Below are positions 1 through 10,651 of a DNA stretch of 64,000 nucleotides, in pieces. The notes under the pieces were generated by a model. The model was not told the DNA's origin and made no database searches. It saw only the letters and a list, made by a program, of their open reading frames with translations. The DNA comes from Alcaligenes aquatilis (lineage in GTDB: Bacteria; Pseudomonadota; Gammaproteobacteria; Burkholderiales; Burkholderiaceae_B). Where the stretch lies: positions 682,001 to 746,000 of the forward strand of contig NZ_CP022390.1 of assembly GCF_003076515.1 (NCBI RefSeq). The letters are read 5' to 3'. The position numbers were made by a program, and so were the translations under genes. How positions within the stretch are numbered: position 1 is the first letter of the stretch; the number at the start of each line of letters is the position of its first letter.

Positions 1-270
1 GTCCTTAGCCAACTCTGCCTTCTCGCGGGCCAGATCCGCATTCTCTGTATCGGCTTGGGAGCTGACCGACACATACTCACCCGCCGCCATAGACATGGCC
101 CCAGCGACCAGGCTGGCAACGCCGGCCACAAGAATGCTCTTTGCGCTTGCTCCTGTGGCGGCCACACCCAAGACCAAGCTTGCTGTAGAGACAATCCCGT
201 CATTCGCACCAAGAACCGCAGCACGAAGCCATCCTGTCCGGTGCGTCTTGTGTCTTTCTGTATGTCTCAT
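1..270 (-). CDS. VIT1/CCC1 family transporter, N-terminal part (truncated by window edge)
   Basis: Reading the minus strand from an ATG at 270 gives 90 codons, open to the window edge. The protein contains the conserved VIT-family start of the first helix, [20 protein letters not shown], then [20 protein letters not shown], which carries the Gly/Met-rich second helix and the GEYVSVSSQ signature. The family moves Fe(II) or Mn(II) across membranes. An acidic/charged segment ([15 protein letters not shown]) begins at the cut, as expected of the loop after helix 2. The C-terminal part lies outside the window, so total length and any ferritin-like insert cannot be judged. Family recognition is strong; substrate is inferred only. 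Confidence 0.85.
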   Translation of the reverse strand, partial: MRHTERHKTHRTGWLRAAVLGANDGIVSTASLVLGVAATGASAKSILVAGVASLVAGAMSMAAGEYVSVSSQADTENADLAREKAELAKD

Positions 271-790
271 GGGTAGACCCAGGTTGATGTGTGATTACGT
301 ACTGAACCGGTGGTGTGACGAATGACCCGCTTACGTTAAGCACGCGCTTTCAGTCTCGGCATGTAATTAGAAAGTATTTGGATCAATAGTAATTCGATGT
401 TGACGCTAACAGTCTCTTCAGTACCTTGTTTTTAGCAGGAAACGGCGGTGAATCCATATACAAAATCCTTCCTTTGTTCCTGACTGACGTTAGCCAGACT
501 GGCAATGTTAAATTCGCCGTCTGTCTGTTTGAGTAAAGCTTGGGTTCAAGCAAGCCTGGAACGGACGACCTAGCAATGTGGGTGCCGCAACGTGATCATT
601 TTAAGTGGCTGCGGGAAGGCATGGTTCTGTCTCGCAACGGCATGGACGACGATCTCGGCAGCCGTCGCAGGCCTTGATCGGCATACTTACCAGCAGCCGT
701 TTGGTAAGCTGGTGATTGGCATCGTTAGCGAGTAAGACCTCGTTGGCGTGACTGCTTGCTTTCCTATCCTCCATTCAAAGAAGGTGCTCC
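271..790. other. gene-poor stretch upstream of the PfpI-family gene
   Basis: No convincing gene on either strand. Only short broken reading frames are present and none has both a ribosome binding site and recognisable protein similarity. It must hold the promoters of the leftward VIT gene and the rightward PfpI gene. A decayed gene remnant around 560-740 is possible but I could not recognise one. Confidence 0.5.
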
Positions 791-1468
791 ATGAAGATTT
801 TGATGATTCTTACTTCGCACGATCAACTGGGCAACACTGGCCAAAAAACGGGTTTCTGGCTGGAGGAGTTCGCCGCGCCTTACTACGTCTTTAAGGACGC
901 GGGCGCGCAGATCACGGTCGCCTCGCCGCAGGGTGGACAAGTGCCACTGGACCCAAAGAGCGATGATCCAGCGGCGCAAACCGATGACACCCGCCGTTTC
1001 AAGGATGATCCGACGGCTCAGTCCGTATTGGCCGAGACGCAAAAGCTCATGGACGTTGTGGCCACCGATTTTGATGCCGTGTTCTATCCGGGCGGCCATG
1101 GGCCTTTGTGGGATCTGGCCGAAGATCCCACATCGATCGCATTGATCGAAACCATGCTGGCCGCAGGCAAGCCGGTTGCTGCCGTCTGCCACGCTCCAGG
1201 CGTGTTGCGCCATGTGAAATCGGCTGACGGCACACCGCTGGTTCGAGGCAAGTCGGTTACAGGTTTTGCCAACAGCGAGGAAGAGGCTGTCGGTCTGACC
1301 GACGTCGTGCCATTTCTGGTGGAAGATATGTTGAAAGGAAATGGTGGCAATTACAGCAAAGGCAGCGACTGGCAACCTCATGTGGTCAGCGATGGCTTGC
1401 TGATCTCCGGTCAGAATCCGGCGTCATCCAGACCCGCCGCCGAGGCCTTGCTGAAGATGTTGGGGTGA
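791..1468 (+). CDS. DJ-1/PfpI family (type 1 glutamine amidotransferase domain) protein
   Basis: 225 residues. It opens with MKILMILTSHDQLGNTGQKTG, typical of the Hsp31/YajL-like branch of DJ-1/PfpI proteins. The nucleophile elbow AAVCHAPG puts Cys133 next to His134, and the FYPGGHGPLWDL loop (residues 98-109) supplies the oxyanion-side glycines. An acidic residue from WLEEFAAPY (Glu25/26) is the likely third catalytic partner. Members act as glyoxalase III, deglycase-like enzymes or chaperones; which applies cannot be read here. GAAGGTG lies just upstream of the ATG. It is a single gene, followed by a hairpin. Confidence 0.88.
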   Translation: MKILMILTSHDQLGNTGQKTGFWLEEFAAPYYVFKDAGAQITVASPQGGQVPLDPKSDDPAAQTDDTRRFKDDPTAQSVLAETQKLMDVVATDFDAVFYPGGHGPLWDLAEDPTSIALIETMLAAGKPVAAVCHAPGVLRHVKSADGTPLVRGKSVTGFANSEEEAVGLTDVVPFLVEDMLKGNGGNYSKGSDWQPHVVSDGLLISGQNPASSRPAAEALLKMLG

Positions 1469-1478
1469 ACCCGCCTAG

Positions 1479-1519
1479 CCAACGATGCTGTGAGCAGCAT
1501 CGTTGGTGCAGTGATTTTT
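1479..1519 (+). terminator. hairpin downstream of PfpI-family gene
   Basis: An 11-bp perfect stem, CCAACGATGCT with AGCATCGTTGG around a 5-nt loop (1479-1505), lies 10 nt after the stop codon. A run of five T follows only about 9 nt later, so it is an imperfect intrinsic terminator. Confidence 0.5.
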
Positions 1520-1897
1520 GTTGCTTGGTTAGCCGATAGCCGTCTTTAGTGAGCGACTGTGATCGATCCAAAGCAGCCAGCCACGTCGCCACGGGCCAGA
1601 CGGCATGTATTGAAGTGAAATGGTTAGACCCTTATCCTTAGCCCATCATCGGCTTTCGCTGCTTCGCGCATCTCTCCGACCACAACATAGACTGATAACG
1701 TTGACCACTGCCTGGTGCTTTGGTGCACTGTGCTTGCCCTGTATGGCTTCGCTTCCTGGCATGTAAAACGAGGCTTTTTCAGTTGCACATTAGCGAAACA
1801 GCAGTTGTGATCAAGAATGGGCATTGCCGCTCAATGGTCATCGAAACGCTCAATCAATTCCGTGAGGGTCAATCAGGCAGTTAATTGAACTGTCAAA
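1520..1897. other. gene-poor stretch between PfpI gene and Mrr gene
   Basis: No gene recognised. Short open frames on the minus strand (for example near 1624-1824) lack a ribosome binding site and any familiar protein pattern. The region lies at the 3' ends of both flanking genes, which converge. Confidence 0.45.
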
Positions 1898-3082
1898 TTA
1901 CGCCATTGTTTCTTCATCCTCATCCTCCGATTCAGCCTGGAAGACCTCAATCAGCTTCTGATTGTAATCATCCAGATAAGTCTGCAAGCCTTCACGATCG
2001 ATGAGGCGAACACCAGCTGTGTAAGCAAGCTCTTTGGCCGATTTCGTGTAATAGGAATTGGTCACGACCATGGCTTCGTCGCAACCGTAGAATGCCTTGG
2101 CCGAGATCGCTTGTTGAACGGCGGCATTCCCAACGGAGCCAGTGTAATTTTTTGCTTGGATCACCATATTCTTGCCGAACCGACTCACAAACAAATCGGC
2201 ACCCTGGTCAGCGGTCTTCTTCGTTTCTTTCACGTCGAAACCGATGGTTTGGAAAACTTCCATCAAAAAGGCCTCGAACTGGAACCCGTCCATTGCGTCC
2301 ACCAGATACATCGTGATGAACCGGTTCGGATTGAAGTGTTCAAGCTGATTCCCCAGCCGCTCGACGAGAACGTCGAAGTAGACCTGCTCACAATGGTTCA
2401 GCCCTGATAGGAAGGCGGACAAGGAAATCAGAGGAATATTCACCGTTGCGTTCGCTTGAGCGTTGAATTGAATATCCGGGTAGGAAATATCATTTTCCCA
2501 GAGGTAGTAATAAAACAGAGCAAGATCGGATCTGAACGTCGTTCCAGCCTCGTCGATCCATGATCGAAGAGTCTCGGTCAGGTCGGCTTTTATGTGACGG
2601 CTGAGCTCTCTGGAGAAGCCAAGGTAAGTTGAGTTGAACGAAGTCGTCAGAAGCAGCTTGTCCAGCAGTGAGGGCAAGCCTTCAAGCTCATCAAACCCCT
2701 TACGAATCAGCACCTCTCTGAAGAGCTCACGTTCAGTGTAGATACCTTCGGGCCTAGGCCCCGGCATCCCGACGTCGTTGGACGTTGACGCAGTTTCCCG
2801 GGTGGTATGGATGAAATTTGTGAAATAAGGCTGCTTAAGCTGCGCGTATTTTCTCAGTACATTGTTAAGCAAATCGTTCAACTGTGCTTGCTCTTTCTTC
2901 TTACCCAGAAAATCTTTGATAAGTCCTTTGGACTGATACTGAAAGTCAGGGTAGAAAGAGGGGTCAAGCGGGGTCAACTGCTGAGTTGACAGCGCAGCAG
3001 ACGGTGATGTGTCGGAGCTGTTGCACCAAGGGCAGGCCGTCTCAAAAGTTGTTCTGTTGCATCCGTGGCATTGGTAAATCAT
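1898..3082 (-). CDS. Mrr-type restriction endonuclease with N-terminal zinc ribbon
   Basis: 394 residues from the ATG at 3082, chosen because AAGGA (3088-3092) sits 5 nt before it; an in-frame ATG at 3121 would add 13 residues. The N-terminus has CxxC pairs (Cys5, Cys8, Cys17, Cys20), a small zinc ribbon. The middle has no recognised domain. The C-terminus (about residues 262-380) is a Mrr_cat fold: FLMEVFQTIGFDV, then GADLF (Asp296) and IQAKNY (Gln309-x-Lys311), the D-QxK nuclease core. Family members cut modified or foreign DNA. No methylase or specificity subunit is adjacent, so a solitary, possibly modification-dependent enzyme is inferred. The acidic tail (ESEDEDEE) is unusual. Confidence 0.82.
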   Translation of the reverse strand: MIYQCHGCNRTTFETACPWCNSSDTSPSAALSTQQLTPLDPSFYPDFQYQSKGLIKDFLGKKKEQAQLNDLLNNVLRKYAQLKQPYFTNFIHTTRETASTSNDVGMPGPRPEGIYTERELFREVLIRKGFDELEGLPSLLDKLLLTTSFNSTYLGFSRELSRHIKADLTETLRSWIDEAGTTFRSDLALFYYYLWENDISYPDIQFNAQANATVNIPLISLSAFLSGLNHCEQVYFDVLVERLGNQLEHFNPNRFITMYLVDAMDGFQFEAFLMEVFQTIGFDVKETKKTADQGADLFVSRFGKNMVIQAKNYTGSVGNAAVQQAISAKAFYGCDEAMVVTNSYYTKSAKELAYTAGVRLIDREGLQTYLDDYNQKLIEVFQAESEDEDEETMA

Positions 3083-3407
3083 GCATATCCTTCCCGCGCT
3101 GAAGACAGATCTGAGGTGCAAGACTTTATCTATCAGTTTCGATCAGTGGCCACTGGATATGAATCTGACGCCCTGAAAAGCCTCTGCATTTGATCAAATA
3201 CGGTAGCCTATTGTTACCTTTCCGTCTACGGGGGTCTTCCACCCTCAGGTGCTGTGTAGTGCCCATAGCCATCTTGAGATGGCTGCTTCTAGCCGTGAGC
3301 CGACATCTTCAGCGATTTACACCCGTCAAACCTGTTTTTACTCATCACCTTTAGCGCGGAAAGAGCTATTTATTCACCTTCTGTTTCGCTAAACATTTGA
3401 GGTAAGT
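3083..3407. other. intergenic region between rlmF and Mrr gene, with a hairpin
   Basis: No gene seen. It contains a perfect 8-bp hairpin AGCCATCT-TG-AGATGGCT at 3267-3284 with no T-run. The promoter of the leftward Mrr gene must lie in the part next to 3082. Confidence 0.4.
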
Positions 3408-4403
3408 CTACTTCCAACGCTCCTTGCGCCAAGCCTCTTGCTCTTCCGCATCAAGAAAAGTCCAAGCTACGAAGCGGCTCTGCTTTTGTCCTTGCGTCAT
3501 TTCTACGGTTTTGACTTTAACCGCCTTGGCCTTCTTTAAGGCATTCAACACACCGGGTACATTCGATGCTTTGGACACCAAGGTGCTGAACCAAAGCACT
3601 TGCCCGCCTACGGTCATGCTTTCTTCTATCATGCGGCGGATAAAAAGCGCCTCGCCGCCTTCGCACCATAGCTCCGTATTCTGCCCACCAAAGTTCAATA
3701 CAGGAGCATTGTGCTTAGGTGCAGCCTTGCCTAAGCCACGCCATTTACGTTGACTGCTGCTTACCGCTTCTTCCTGCGAGGAATGGAAGGGTGGATTGCA
3801 CAGCGTCAGGTCAAAGTAATCGTTTGTGCCCAGCAAGCTCTTGAAAATATGTCTGGGCGATTTTTGTTGGCGTAGCTTGATTGCAGCCGATAAACCAGGA
3901 TTCCCATGAATAATGCTTCGTGCTGATGTCAGTGCATCAGCCGAGATGTCCGAGCCTAGAAACTGCCAGCCATATTCGGCATGGCCGATCAACGGGTAGA
4001 TGGCATTTGCACCTACGCCAATATCCAGGACACGTACCGCCTCACCATTAGGAATGGCCCCCTTATTGCTGTTAGCCAGCAGATCGGCCAGGTAGTGTAC
4101 GTAATCGGCTCGACCCGGAATGGGAGGGCACAGGTAATTGGCAGGAATATCCCAATACGCTATGCCGTAAAAGCTCTTTAGCAGGGCGCGATTCAGAGTT
4201 TTGACGGCATTCGGATCAGCGAAGTTGATACTCTGATCACCGTACGGATTCAAGAAAACGAAAGCGGCCAGTTCGGGCGTTTCTTTGATGAGAGCGTCAA
4301 AGTCGTAGCGGCCCTGATGGCGGTTGCGCGGGTGGAGCTGGGCCGCTGTTCTGTTGGAAGTGGGTAATTCAGCCTTGGAATTACCTGTTTTTGAAGAGCG
4401 CAT
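3408..4403 (-). CDS. rlmF: 23S rRNA (adenine(1618)-N6)-methyltransferase
   Basis: 331 residues. It starts with the RlmF signature [15 protein letters not shown], followed by [18 protein letters not shown] and [19 protein letters not shown]. The SAM-binding motif I is [13 protein letters not shown], and the catalytic motif IV of amino-methyltransferases is CNPPFHSS. RlmF methylates A1618 of 23S rRNA on the exocyclic amine. The first 25 residues are a poorly conserved tail. It lies 136 bp downstream of dut on the same strand, probably as its own unit because a GCGATGC/GCATCGC hairpin lies in the gap. Confidence 0.93.
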   Translation of the reverse strand: MRSSKTGNSKAELPTSNRTAAQLHPRNRHQGRYDFDALIKETPELAAFVFLNPYGDQSINFADPNAVKTLNRALLKSFYGIAYWDIPANYLCPPIPGRADYVHYLADLLANSNKGAIPNGEAVRVLDIGVGANAIYPLIGHAEYGWQFLGSDISADALTSARSIIHGNPGLSAAIKLRQQKSPRHIFKSLLGTNDYFDLTLCNPPFHSSQEEAVSSSQRKWRGLGKAAPKHNAPVLNFGGQNTELWCEGGEALFIRRMIEESMTVGGQVLWFSTLVSKASNVPGVLNALKKAKAVKVKTVEMTQGQKQSRFVAWTFLDAEEQEAWRKERWK

Positions 4404-4539
4404 TGAAGTCCGAAATTGGCCTGGGTAAGTCTGAGTCGTGGCACTAGTACGTTGTTAAAGCAAAGTGCCAGGACTAAGGAAGGAGCGATGCTTGCTGTAC
4501 TACGTCGCTCTGCATCGCATCTTTCCCTAGTTTTAATGC

Positions 4540-5001
4540 TTAGTTCTTGCCTGTGCTGCCGAACCCACCCGTACCACGCTCGGTCTCGGTAGAGAACTCA
4601 TTCACAAATTGCAGTGCTACTTGCACCACGGGTTGGAACATCAGTTGGGCGATACGCTCGCCGGGCTGGATCACATAATCCTGGTCGCTGTCGTTGGCCA
4701 GAATCACGCCGATTTCGCCGTGGTAGTCGGCATCAATCACACCAATGCCTTGGGCAACACGCACGCCATGCTTCAAGGACAGGCCCGAGCGCGAGGCGAC
4801 GATGGCCACCAGGCCAGGGTCCATCATATTGATGGCCAGGCCGGTTTTAACCAGCGTACGGCCGCCTGCGGGCAGGGTAACGGCTTCGCTCAGGCAGGCG
4901 CGCAGGTCCATGGCGGCCGAGCCGTCTGTGGCATAGCTGGGGGCTTCAATAGTGGTGCCCAACAAGTCATTGACGATGCGAGCTTCAATACGGCGGTGCA
5001 T
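4540..5001 (-). CDS. dut: dUTP diphosphatase
   Basis: 153 residues, the usual size for trimeric dUTPase. All five motifs are visible: AAMDLRACL, the catalytic [25 protein letters not shown] (substrate-binding Asp and Tyr), GERIAQLMF, and the C-terminal [12 protein letters not shown] lid. It hydrolyses dUTP to dUMP and pyrophosphate, keeping uracil out of DNA. It is the distal gene of the ribF-ileS-lspA-coaBC-dut run, 74 bp after coaBC; coaBC-dut pairing is common in proteobacteria. Confidence 0.96.
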   Translation of the reverse strand: MHRRIEARIVNDLLGTTIEAPSYATDGSAAMDLRACLSEAVTLPAGGRTLVKTGLAINMMDPGLVAIVASRSGLSLKHGVRVAQGIGVIDADYHGEIGVILANDSDQDYVIQPGERIAQLMFQPVVQVALQFVNEFSTETERGTGGFGSTGKN

Positions 5002-5075
5002 AGACGGTATCCTGAAAAAAAGAGAGGCAGCGCACCTGCTTTAGCGCTGCCCGTCATCATAAAAGAGAAAAGAGT

Positions 5076-6260
5076 TTAAAGCCGCTGGGCGATATCTTGA
5101 ACCAGTTGGCGCGCCGCCAGCAGTTTATCCTGGGCAGGCCAGTGCATATGGCCTTGCTCGTCGAACAACACCAGCTCGGTGTCATCGGCGTTCATGGCGC
5201 GCTGGGCCAGGTTGGCAACCAGCAAGGGAACATTCTTGCGTTGACGTTTGGCTTGAGCGTGCTCGATCAAGTTGTCGGTCTCGGCGGCAAAGCCGACACA
5301 GAAAGGACCGTTCTTCAGTGCGGCAACTTCGGCCAAAATGTCGGGGTTGGGGCTGAATTGCAGGTCTGGCGTGGCTTGTTCGGAGGTCTTTTTGATCTTG
5401 ATGTCGCTGGCATTGCTGACGTACCAGTCTGCTACCGCTGCAACGCTGATGAAGATATCGGCATCATCCACTTTGGACATGACAGTGGCATGCATTTGGC
5501 GGGCCGTTTCCACATTGATGCGGCGTACCTGGTAGGGCGTTTCCAGCGCTACCGGACCCGACACCAGCGTGACGTGTGCGCCGGCTTCCTGAGCCGCACG
5601 CGCAATGGCGTAGCCCATCTTGCCGGAGGAGCGGTTGCTGATGACACGGATCGGGTCGATAGGTTCGCTGGTCGGGCCAGCGGTGATCAGGACTCGTTTA
5701 CCGGCTAGCAGTTTGGGTTGGAAGAAGGCGGTCAGTTCAGCCAGCAGTTGGGCCGGTTCCAGCATGCGACCGTCGCCGGTTTCACCACAGGCCTGGTCGC
5801 CGCTGCCGGGGCCCAGAATATGCACGCCGTCGCGGCGCAGTTGTTCGACATTGCGCTGAGTGGCCGGGTGCAGCCACATTTCCCGATTCATGGCCGGGGC
5901 GATCAGCAGGGGGCAGTGTCCACGGGCCACGCATAAGGTGCTGAGCAAGTCGTCGGCCAGACCGTTGGCCAGCTTGGCCATGAAGTTGGTGCTGGCGGGG
6001 GCGATCAGAATGGCGTCGGCATCCCGGCTAAGCTGGATGTGCGCCATATTGTTGGGAACACGCGCATCCCACAGGTCGGTGTAGACAGTACGGCCCGACA
6101 AGGCCTGAAAGGTGACCGGGCTGATGAAGCGTGTGGCCGATTCGGTCATGACTACATCAATCCGGGCACCCAGGTCCTGGCTGCGACGCAAGAGTTCGGC
6201 GGTTTTATAAGCAGCGATGCCGCCGGTGATGCCAAACACCAGTTTTTTATTGCTAATCAT
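5076..6260 (-). CDS. coaBC: bifunctional phosphopantothenoylcysteine decarboxylase / phosphopantothenate-cysteine ligase
   Basis: 394 residues. The N-terminal CoaC flavoprotein half carries GITGGIAAYKTAELLR and the substrate-clamp sequence APAMNREMW. The CoaB ligase half begins at VLITAGPTSEPIDPIRVISN with the SSGKMGYAIA dinucleotide-type loop. Together they make 4'-phosphopantetheine from 4'-phosphopantothenate and cysteine in CoA synthesis. It lies 20 bp after lspA, so co-transcription is likely. Confidence 0.96.
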   Translation of the reverse strand: MISNKKLVFGITGGIAAYKTAELLRRSQDLGARIDVVMTESATRFISPVTFQALSGRTVYTDLWDARVPNNMAHIQLSRDADAILIAPASTNFMAKLANGLADDLLSTLCVARGHCPLLIAPAMNREMWLHPATQRNVEQLRRDGVHILGPGSGDQACGETGDGRMLEPAQLLAELTAFFQPKLLAGKRVLITAGPTSEPIDPIRVISNRSSGKMGYAIARAAQEAGAHVTLVSGPVALETPYQVRRINVETARQMHATVMSKVDDADIFISVAAVADWYVSNASDIKIKKTSEQATPDLQFSPNPDILAEVAALKNGPFCVGFAAETDNLIEHAQAKRQRKNVPLLVANLAQRAMNADDTELVLFDEQGHMHWPAQDKLLAARQLVQDIAQRL

Positions 6261-6280
6261 AGGACATGATCCTTACAGAC

Positions 6281-6814
6281 TCAGGAGCGCTGTCGTTTGT
6301 TGCGGCGCATGCGCATGAACTCGTCCAGCACTAACAAGGCAGCGCCGCAACTGATGGCGACGTCAGCAATATTGAAAGCCGGAAAGTAGGATTGATTCCA
6401 GTAGAACAGCAAAAAATCCACCACGTGGCCGTGCATCAGGCGATCGACCACGTTGCCAATGGCACCGCCCAGAATCAGGCTAAGTGACAGGCAAAACAAG
6501 GGCTGTTTGGCCGAGCGGCGCAGCATGGTCACGATAAAGACGGTCGCAATAGCGGCAATGCCGACAAAGAACCAGCGTTGCCAACCCTGGCCACCGGCCA
6601 GGAAGCTGAAAGCGGCGCCGGGATTGTAGACCAGGGTGAAATCAAAAAAGGGCAGGATATTCCAACGTTCCTGATAGAACAGGTTGGTGTCGAAATACTG
6701 TTTGGTCCATTGGTCCAGACCGACAATAAAGGCGGCCAGACCAATCCAGGCCCAGAACTGCCGCGAGGGCAGTCGGGCCTGGCCGGGAGAAGGGGCCATG
6801 TCCTTATCAGGCAT
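6281..6814 (-). CDS. lspA: lipoprotein signal peptidase (signal peptidase II)
   Basis: 177 residues from the ATG at 6814, which overlaps the end of ileS by 8 bp; longer in-frame starts lie inside ileS and are unlikely. Four membrane segments are visible. The aspartic-protease dyad is in [14 protein letters not shown] (Asp124) and [12 protein letters not shown] (Asp151). LspA cleaves prolipoproteins before the lipidated cysteine, in the inner membrane. The ileS-lspA overlap indicates translational coupling and is a standard arrangement. Confidence 0.96.
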   Translation of the reverse strand: MPDKDMAPSPGQARLPSRQFWAWIGLAAFIVGLDQWTKQYFDTNLFYQERWNILPFFDFTLVYNPGAAFSFLAGGQGWQRWFFVGIAAIATVFIVTMLRRSAKQPLFCLSLSLILGGAIGNVVDRLMHGHVVDFLLFYWNQSYFPAFNIADVAISCGAALLVLDEFMRMRRNKRQRS

Positions 6815-9647
6815 GGTGACGCACTTCGCCTTGGCCAAACAGATTGTCCTCGCAACGACCACACAGGGTGGGGTGCGCGGCGCTCTGGCCCACGTCTGGG
6901 CGGTGGTGCCAGCAACGCTCGCACTTGGCCTGTTCGGTAGGAGTAACGTCGATGCGCACATCGCCTTCGCCAGCGTGCACGTCGGCACGCGAGACGATCA
7001 GCATGAAGCGCAGATCTTCGCCCAGGGACTGTAGGAATTCCAGATCCTGGCCCTTGGCGTAGATGTCGATCTCGGCAGCCAGGGAGGAGCCGATGGCGCC
7101 GGTGCTACGGACATCTTCAATGCGGCGCATCACGTCGGCACGGATGGCGCGCAAGCGTTGCCACTTGGCGCTCAGTGCAGACTGTTCGCCTTGCTCGGGC
7201 AGGGAATGGAACAGCTCGGTGAAGATGGTGCCGCTAGGAACCGAACCACCGTGCAAGTCGCGCCAGGCTTCTTCTGCCGTGAAGGACAGGATAGGAGCCA
7301 TCAGCTTGAGCAGGGTCTGCGTCAGGTGATACAGCGCTGTTTGAGCCGAGCGACGAGGCAGACCATCTTTGGCGGTGGTGTACAGACGGTCTTTCAGAAT
7401 ATCCAGGTAGAACGCGCCCAGGTCTTCGGAGCAGAAGGTCTGCAAGCGAGCCACGATGGGGTGGAACTCGTAGCGCTTGTAGTTCTCCAGCAACTCGGCT
7501 TGCATGTCGGCGGTCATTTGCAGGGCGTAGCGGTCGATCTCGGTCAGTTGATCAACAGGTACAGCATGTTGGGTGACGTCGAAGTCGGCCAGGTTGCCCA
7601 GCAGGAACTTCAAGGTATTGCGGATACGGCGGTAGCCTTCCACAACACGCTTCAGAATTTCGTCGGAGATGGACAGCTCGCCCGAGTAATCAGTAGAGGC
7701 GGCCCACAGGCGCATGATCTCGGCACCCATCTTGTCGGCAATTTCTTGCGGCTTGATGATATTGCCCAGCGATTTGCTCATCTTGCGGCCATTGCCGTCC
7801 ACCACGAAGCCGTGGGTCAGCAGGGCTTTGTAGGGTGCGCGGCCATACAGCATGCAGCCAGTCAGCAGAGACGAGTGGAACCAGCCACGGTGCTGGTCCG
7901 AGCCTTCCAGGTACAGGTCGGCAGGCCATTGCAGTTTGTCAGCGTGCGAGCCGTGGGTAGTGTGATCCTTGCCGCCCAGCACGGTGGCGTGCGTGGTACC
8001 CGAGTCAAACCATACGTCCAGTGTGTCGCGGTTTTTCTCGTACAGGTCGGCCTCGTCACCCAGCAGGTCGCGTGGGTCCAGGTTTTGCCAGGCTTCGATA
8101 CCGCTCTTTTCGATGCGCTCAGCTACTTGTTCCATCAGCTCGGGCGTGCGGGGGTGCAGTTCACCCGTTTCCTTGTGCACAAAGAAAGCCATGGGCACAC
8201 CCCATTGACGCTGACGCGACAAGGTCCAGTCAGGGCGGTTGGCGATCATGGCGTGCAGGCGGGCACGACCCCAGGAGGGGTAGAACTCGGTGTTATCAAT
8301 GGCTTCCAGCGCCATTTCACGCAAGGTACGACCGCTGCTGTTTTCCTTGTCCATGCCGGCAAACCATTGGCTGGTGGCACGGTAGATGATGGGCGTCTTG
8401 TGACGCCAGCAGTGCATGTAGCTGTGCGGGTGCTGTTCGGTTTTCAGCAAAGTACCGGCGTTCTGCAAGGCTTCCACGATTTGCGGATTGGCCTTCCAGA
8501 TCATCTGGCCGCCAAACAGGGGCAGATTCTCGGCGTAATGCCCATTGCCCATCACGGGCGTGAGCATATCGTCGTCCTTCATGCCATGGGCTTTGCAGGA
8601 GATAAAGTCTTCAATACCGTAGGCAGGAGCCGAGTGCACCACGCCCGTACCGCTGTCCAGGGTGACGTAGTCGCCCAGATACACAGGGGAGCGGCGTTGG
8701 TAGCCTGCGTCCACGTGGGCCAGAGGGTGATTGAATTCGATCAGGTTCAGGGCTTCACCAGTGGCGGTGGCTACAACCTGGCCGCTCAGGCCCCATTGTT
8801 CCAGGCAGGACTTCACCAGATCTTCGGCCACGATCAGCATGGAGCCGGTAGCACGTGGGCTGTCCAGTTTGACCAGAGCGTAGCTGATTTCAGGATGTAC
8901 GTTCAGCGCCTGGTTGGCAGGGATGGTCCAGGGGGTGGTGGTCCAGATGACGATGGCGCCATCGTCCACGCTGTCCACGCCAAAGGCGGCTGCCAGCCTG
9001 TCTTTCTGGGCGAAGGGGAAGGCCACGTGCACGGACGGGTCGGTGCGATCCGCGTACTCAACCTCGGCTTCTGCCAGGGCGGAACCACAGTCAAAACACC
9101 AGTTCACGGGTTTCAGGCCACGGAACACAAACCCTTTTTGCATGATCTTGGACAGCACGCGCAGTTCGTCGGCTTCGTTGCTGAAGTTCATGGTCAGGTA
9201 AGGCAGGTCCCAGTCGGCCAGCACGCCCAGACGCTTGAAGTCCTTGCGTTGGCTGTCGATCTGTTCCAGAGCGTAGGCGCGCGCCTTGGCCTGAACTTCA
9301 GCCACAGGCAGGTTCTTGCCGTATTTCTTTTCGATCTGGACTTCAATGGGCATGCCGTGGCAGTCCCAGCCGGGCACGTACTGCGCGTCAAAGCCGGCCA
9401 TATTGCGGCTTTTGACAATGATGTCTTTCAGAACCTTGTTGACCGCGTGACCAATGTGAATGTCGCCGTTCGCATAGGGAGGGCCGTCGTGCAAAATAAA
9501 TTTGGGACGACCGGCACTGGCTTGTCGAATTGCTGCATAGACTTTGTTTTCTTCCCACTGGCTAATCCAGCCCGGCTCACGTTTGGCGAGGTCACCACGC
9601 ATGGGAAAGGGAGTGTCGGGCAAATTGAGAGAGTTTTTATAGTCCAT
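6807..9647 (-). CDS. ileS: isoleucyl-tRNA synthetase
   Basis: 946 residues from the ATG at 9647, which overlaps the ribF stop by 11 bp; an in-frame ATG at 9680 lies deeper in ribF. Class I signatures are the HIGH motif in [16 protein letters not shown] (HIGH at residues 64-67) and [10 protein letters not shown]. The editing (CP1) domain lies between them ([16 protein letters not shown]). The C-terminal zinc knuckle is CERCWHHR...CGRCEDN. This is the mupirocin-sensitive bacterial-type architecture. It charges tRNA-Ile with isoleucine. Confidence 0.97.
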   Translation of the reverse strand: MDYKNSLNLPDTPFPMRGDLAKREPGWISQWEENKVYAAIRQASAGRPKFILHDGPPYANGDIHIGHAVNKVLKDIIVKSRNMAGFDAQYVPGWDCHGMPIEVQIEKKYGKNLPVAEVQAKARAYALEQIDSQRKDFKRLGVLADWDLPYLTMNFSNEADELRVLSKIMQKGFVFRGLKPVNWCFDCGSALAEAEVEYADRTDPSVHVAFPFAQKDRLAAAFGVDSVDDGAIVIWTTTPWTIPANQALNVHPEISYALVKLDSPRATGSMLIVAEDLVKSCLEQWGLSGQVVATATGEALNLIEFNHPLAHVDAGYQRRSPVYLGDYVTLDSGTGVVHSAPAYGIEDFISCKAHGMKDDDMLTPVMGNGHYAENLPLFGGQMIWKANPQIVEALQNAGTLLKTEQHPHSYMHCWRHKTPIIYRATSQWFAGMDKENSSGRTLREMALEAIDNTEFYPSWGRARLHAMIANRPDWTLSRQRQWGVPMAFFVHKETGELHPRTPELMEQVAERIEKSGIEAWQNLDPRDLLGDEADLYEKNRDTLDVWFDSGTTHATVLGGKDHTTHGSHADKLQWPADLYLEGSDQHRGWFHSSLLTGCMLYGRAPYKALLTHGFVVDGNGRKMSKSLGNIIKPQEIADKMGAEIMRLWAASTDYSGELSISDEILKRVVEGYRRIRNTLKFLLGNLADFDVTQHAVPVDQLTEIDRYALQMTADMQAELLENYKRYEFHPIVARLQTFCSEDLGAFYLDILKDRLYTTAKDGLPRRSAQTALYHLTQTLLKLMAPILSFTAEEAWRDLHGGSVPSGTIFTELFHSLPEQGEQSALSAKWQRLRAIRADVMRRIEDVRSTGAIGSSLAAEIDIYAKGQDLEFLQSLGEDLRFMLIVSRADVHAGEGDVRIDVTPTEQAKCERCWHHRPDVGQSAAHPTLCGRCEDNLFGQGEVRHHA

Positions 9648-10602
9648 TTGAAGCAAAGTAGTCGCGAGCGCGTTGTGCATCGTTGTCGATGGCGGCGATC
9701 ATTGTGATGAGGTCCGGGAATTTTTCTTCGTCCCTGACAAATTCCAGAAATTCTATACGGGCAAGTTTACCGTAAGCATCCAGGCGTTGGTCCAGTAAAT
9801 GCACCTCTAACAGCAGCCGTCCCTGGTCGATGACGGTTGGGCGTACCCCCAAGGAGGCAATGCCGGGCAGAGCCTGTCCGGTCAGTCCGTGAACCCGGAC
9901 CACGTACACGCCGGAGCGGGCGGCACAGTGTTCGGGAACGCGCACGTTCAAGGTCGGGTAGCCAATGTCCCGACCCAGCTTCTGGCCATGAATGACATGA
10001 CCACTAATATGAAAGGGTTTGCCCAGCAGAGCACGGGCGCGGTCCAGTTGGCCCACGGCCAGGGCGGTGCGCACTTCTGAGCTGGAGATGCGGCGGCCAT
10101 CGGCATCGGCCACATCGTGCAAGGTCTCGACGCTAAAGCCATGGCGTTTGCCCGCTTGGCGCAACATTTCAATGTCGCCGGCACGTTTGTGGCCGTAGCG
10201 GAAATCCTCGCCCACCAGCAACCAGCCGGTGTTCAGGCCCTGGACCAGAATCTCGTCAATAAAGGTGGCGGCCGACATATCGGCCATGGCCTGATTGAAG
10301 CGGGCCAGATAAATTTGTTCAATGCCGCATTGGTGCAGGGCTTCGACCTTGTCGCGCAGGCCGCTGATCTGCGTGGGGATCAGTTCGGGCCGTTGGCCAC
10401 GCTGCGCAAAAAAGGCACGCGGGTGGGGCGTAAAGGTCATCACACAGGAGCTCAGGTCCTGCTGGCGCGCCACTTCATTGACGCGGTGCAAGATGGCCTG
10501 ATGGCCCAGATGGACCCCGTCAAAATTGCCAATGGTGACAGCGCTGCGGGCCGTGCTGTTGCGCCGTGGCAGAGAGCGATAGAGTTTTAGATCAGATTTC
10601 AC
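9637..10602 (-). CDS. ribF: bifunctional riboflavin kinase / FAD synthetase
   Basis: 321 residues. The N-terminal FAD synthetase (nucleotidyltransferase) domain has [14 protein letters not shown] and the [10 protein letters not shown] loop. The C-terminal flavokinase domain has [11 protein letters not shown]. It converts riboflavin to FMN and then FAD. It is first in the minus-strand run ribF-ileS-lspA-coaBC-dut and divergent from purN with only 49 bp between the starts, so the two promoters must be very close or overlapping. No FMN riboswitch is visible in this short gap. Confidence 0.96.
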   Translation of the reverse strand: MKSDLKLYRSLPRRNSTARSAVTIGNFDGVHLGHQAILHRVNEVARQQDLSSCVMTFTPHPRAFFAQRGQRPELIPTQISGLRDKVEALHQCGIEQIYLARFNQAMADMSAATFIDEILVQGLNTGWLLVGEDFRYGHKRAGDIEMLRQAGKRHGFSVETLHDVADADGRRISSSEVRTALAVGQLDRARALLGKPFHISGHVIHGQKLGRDIGYPTLNVRVPEHCAARSGVYVVRVHGLTGQALPGIASLGVRPTVIDQGRLLLEVHLLDQRLDAYGKLARIEFLEFVRDEEKFPDLITMIAAIDNDAQRARDYFASNGL

Positions 10603-10651
10603 AAGCGAGAGTTTACAATTTTGGATTCGTTATTTCTCGGGAAACAGGATT

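Noticed and set aside
560..740. possible decayed gene upstream of the PfpI gene
   Set aside because: Short protein-like stretches occur in two frames but none could be tied to a family, so it is left as unexplained DNA.
7158..9707. 849-codon open frame on the plus strand, antisense to ileS
   Set aside because: It is the mirror of a GC-rich real gene; the product has no known motif, is rich in Gly/Val/His/Gln, and ileS is unmistakable on the other strand.
10603..10651. FMN riboswitch before ribF
   Set aside because: Only 49 bp separate ribF and purN, too short for an RFN element, and none of its conserved segments is present.
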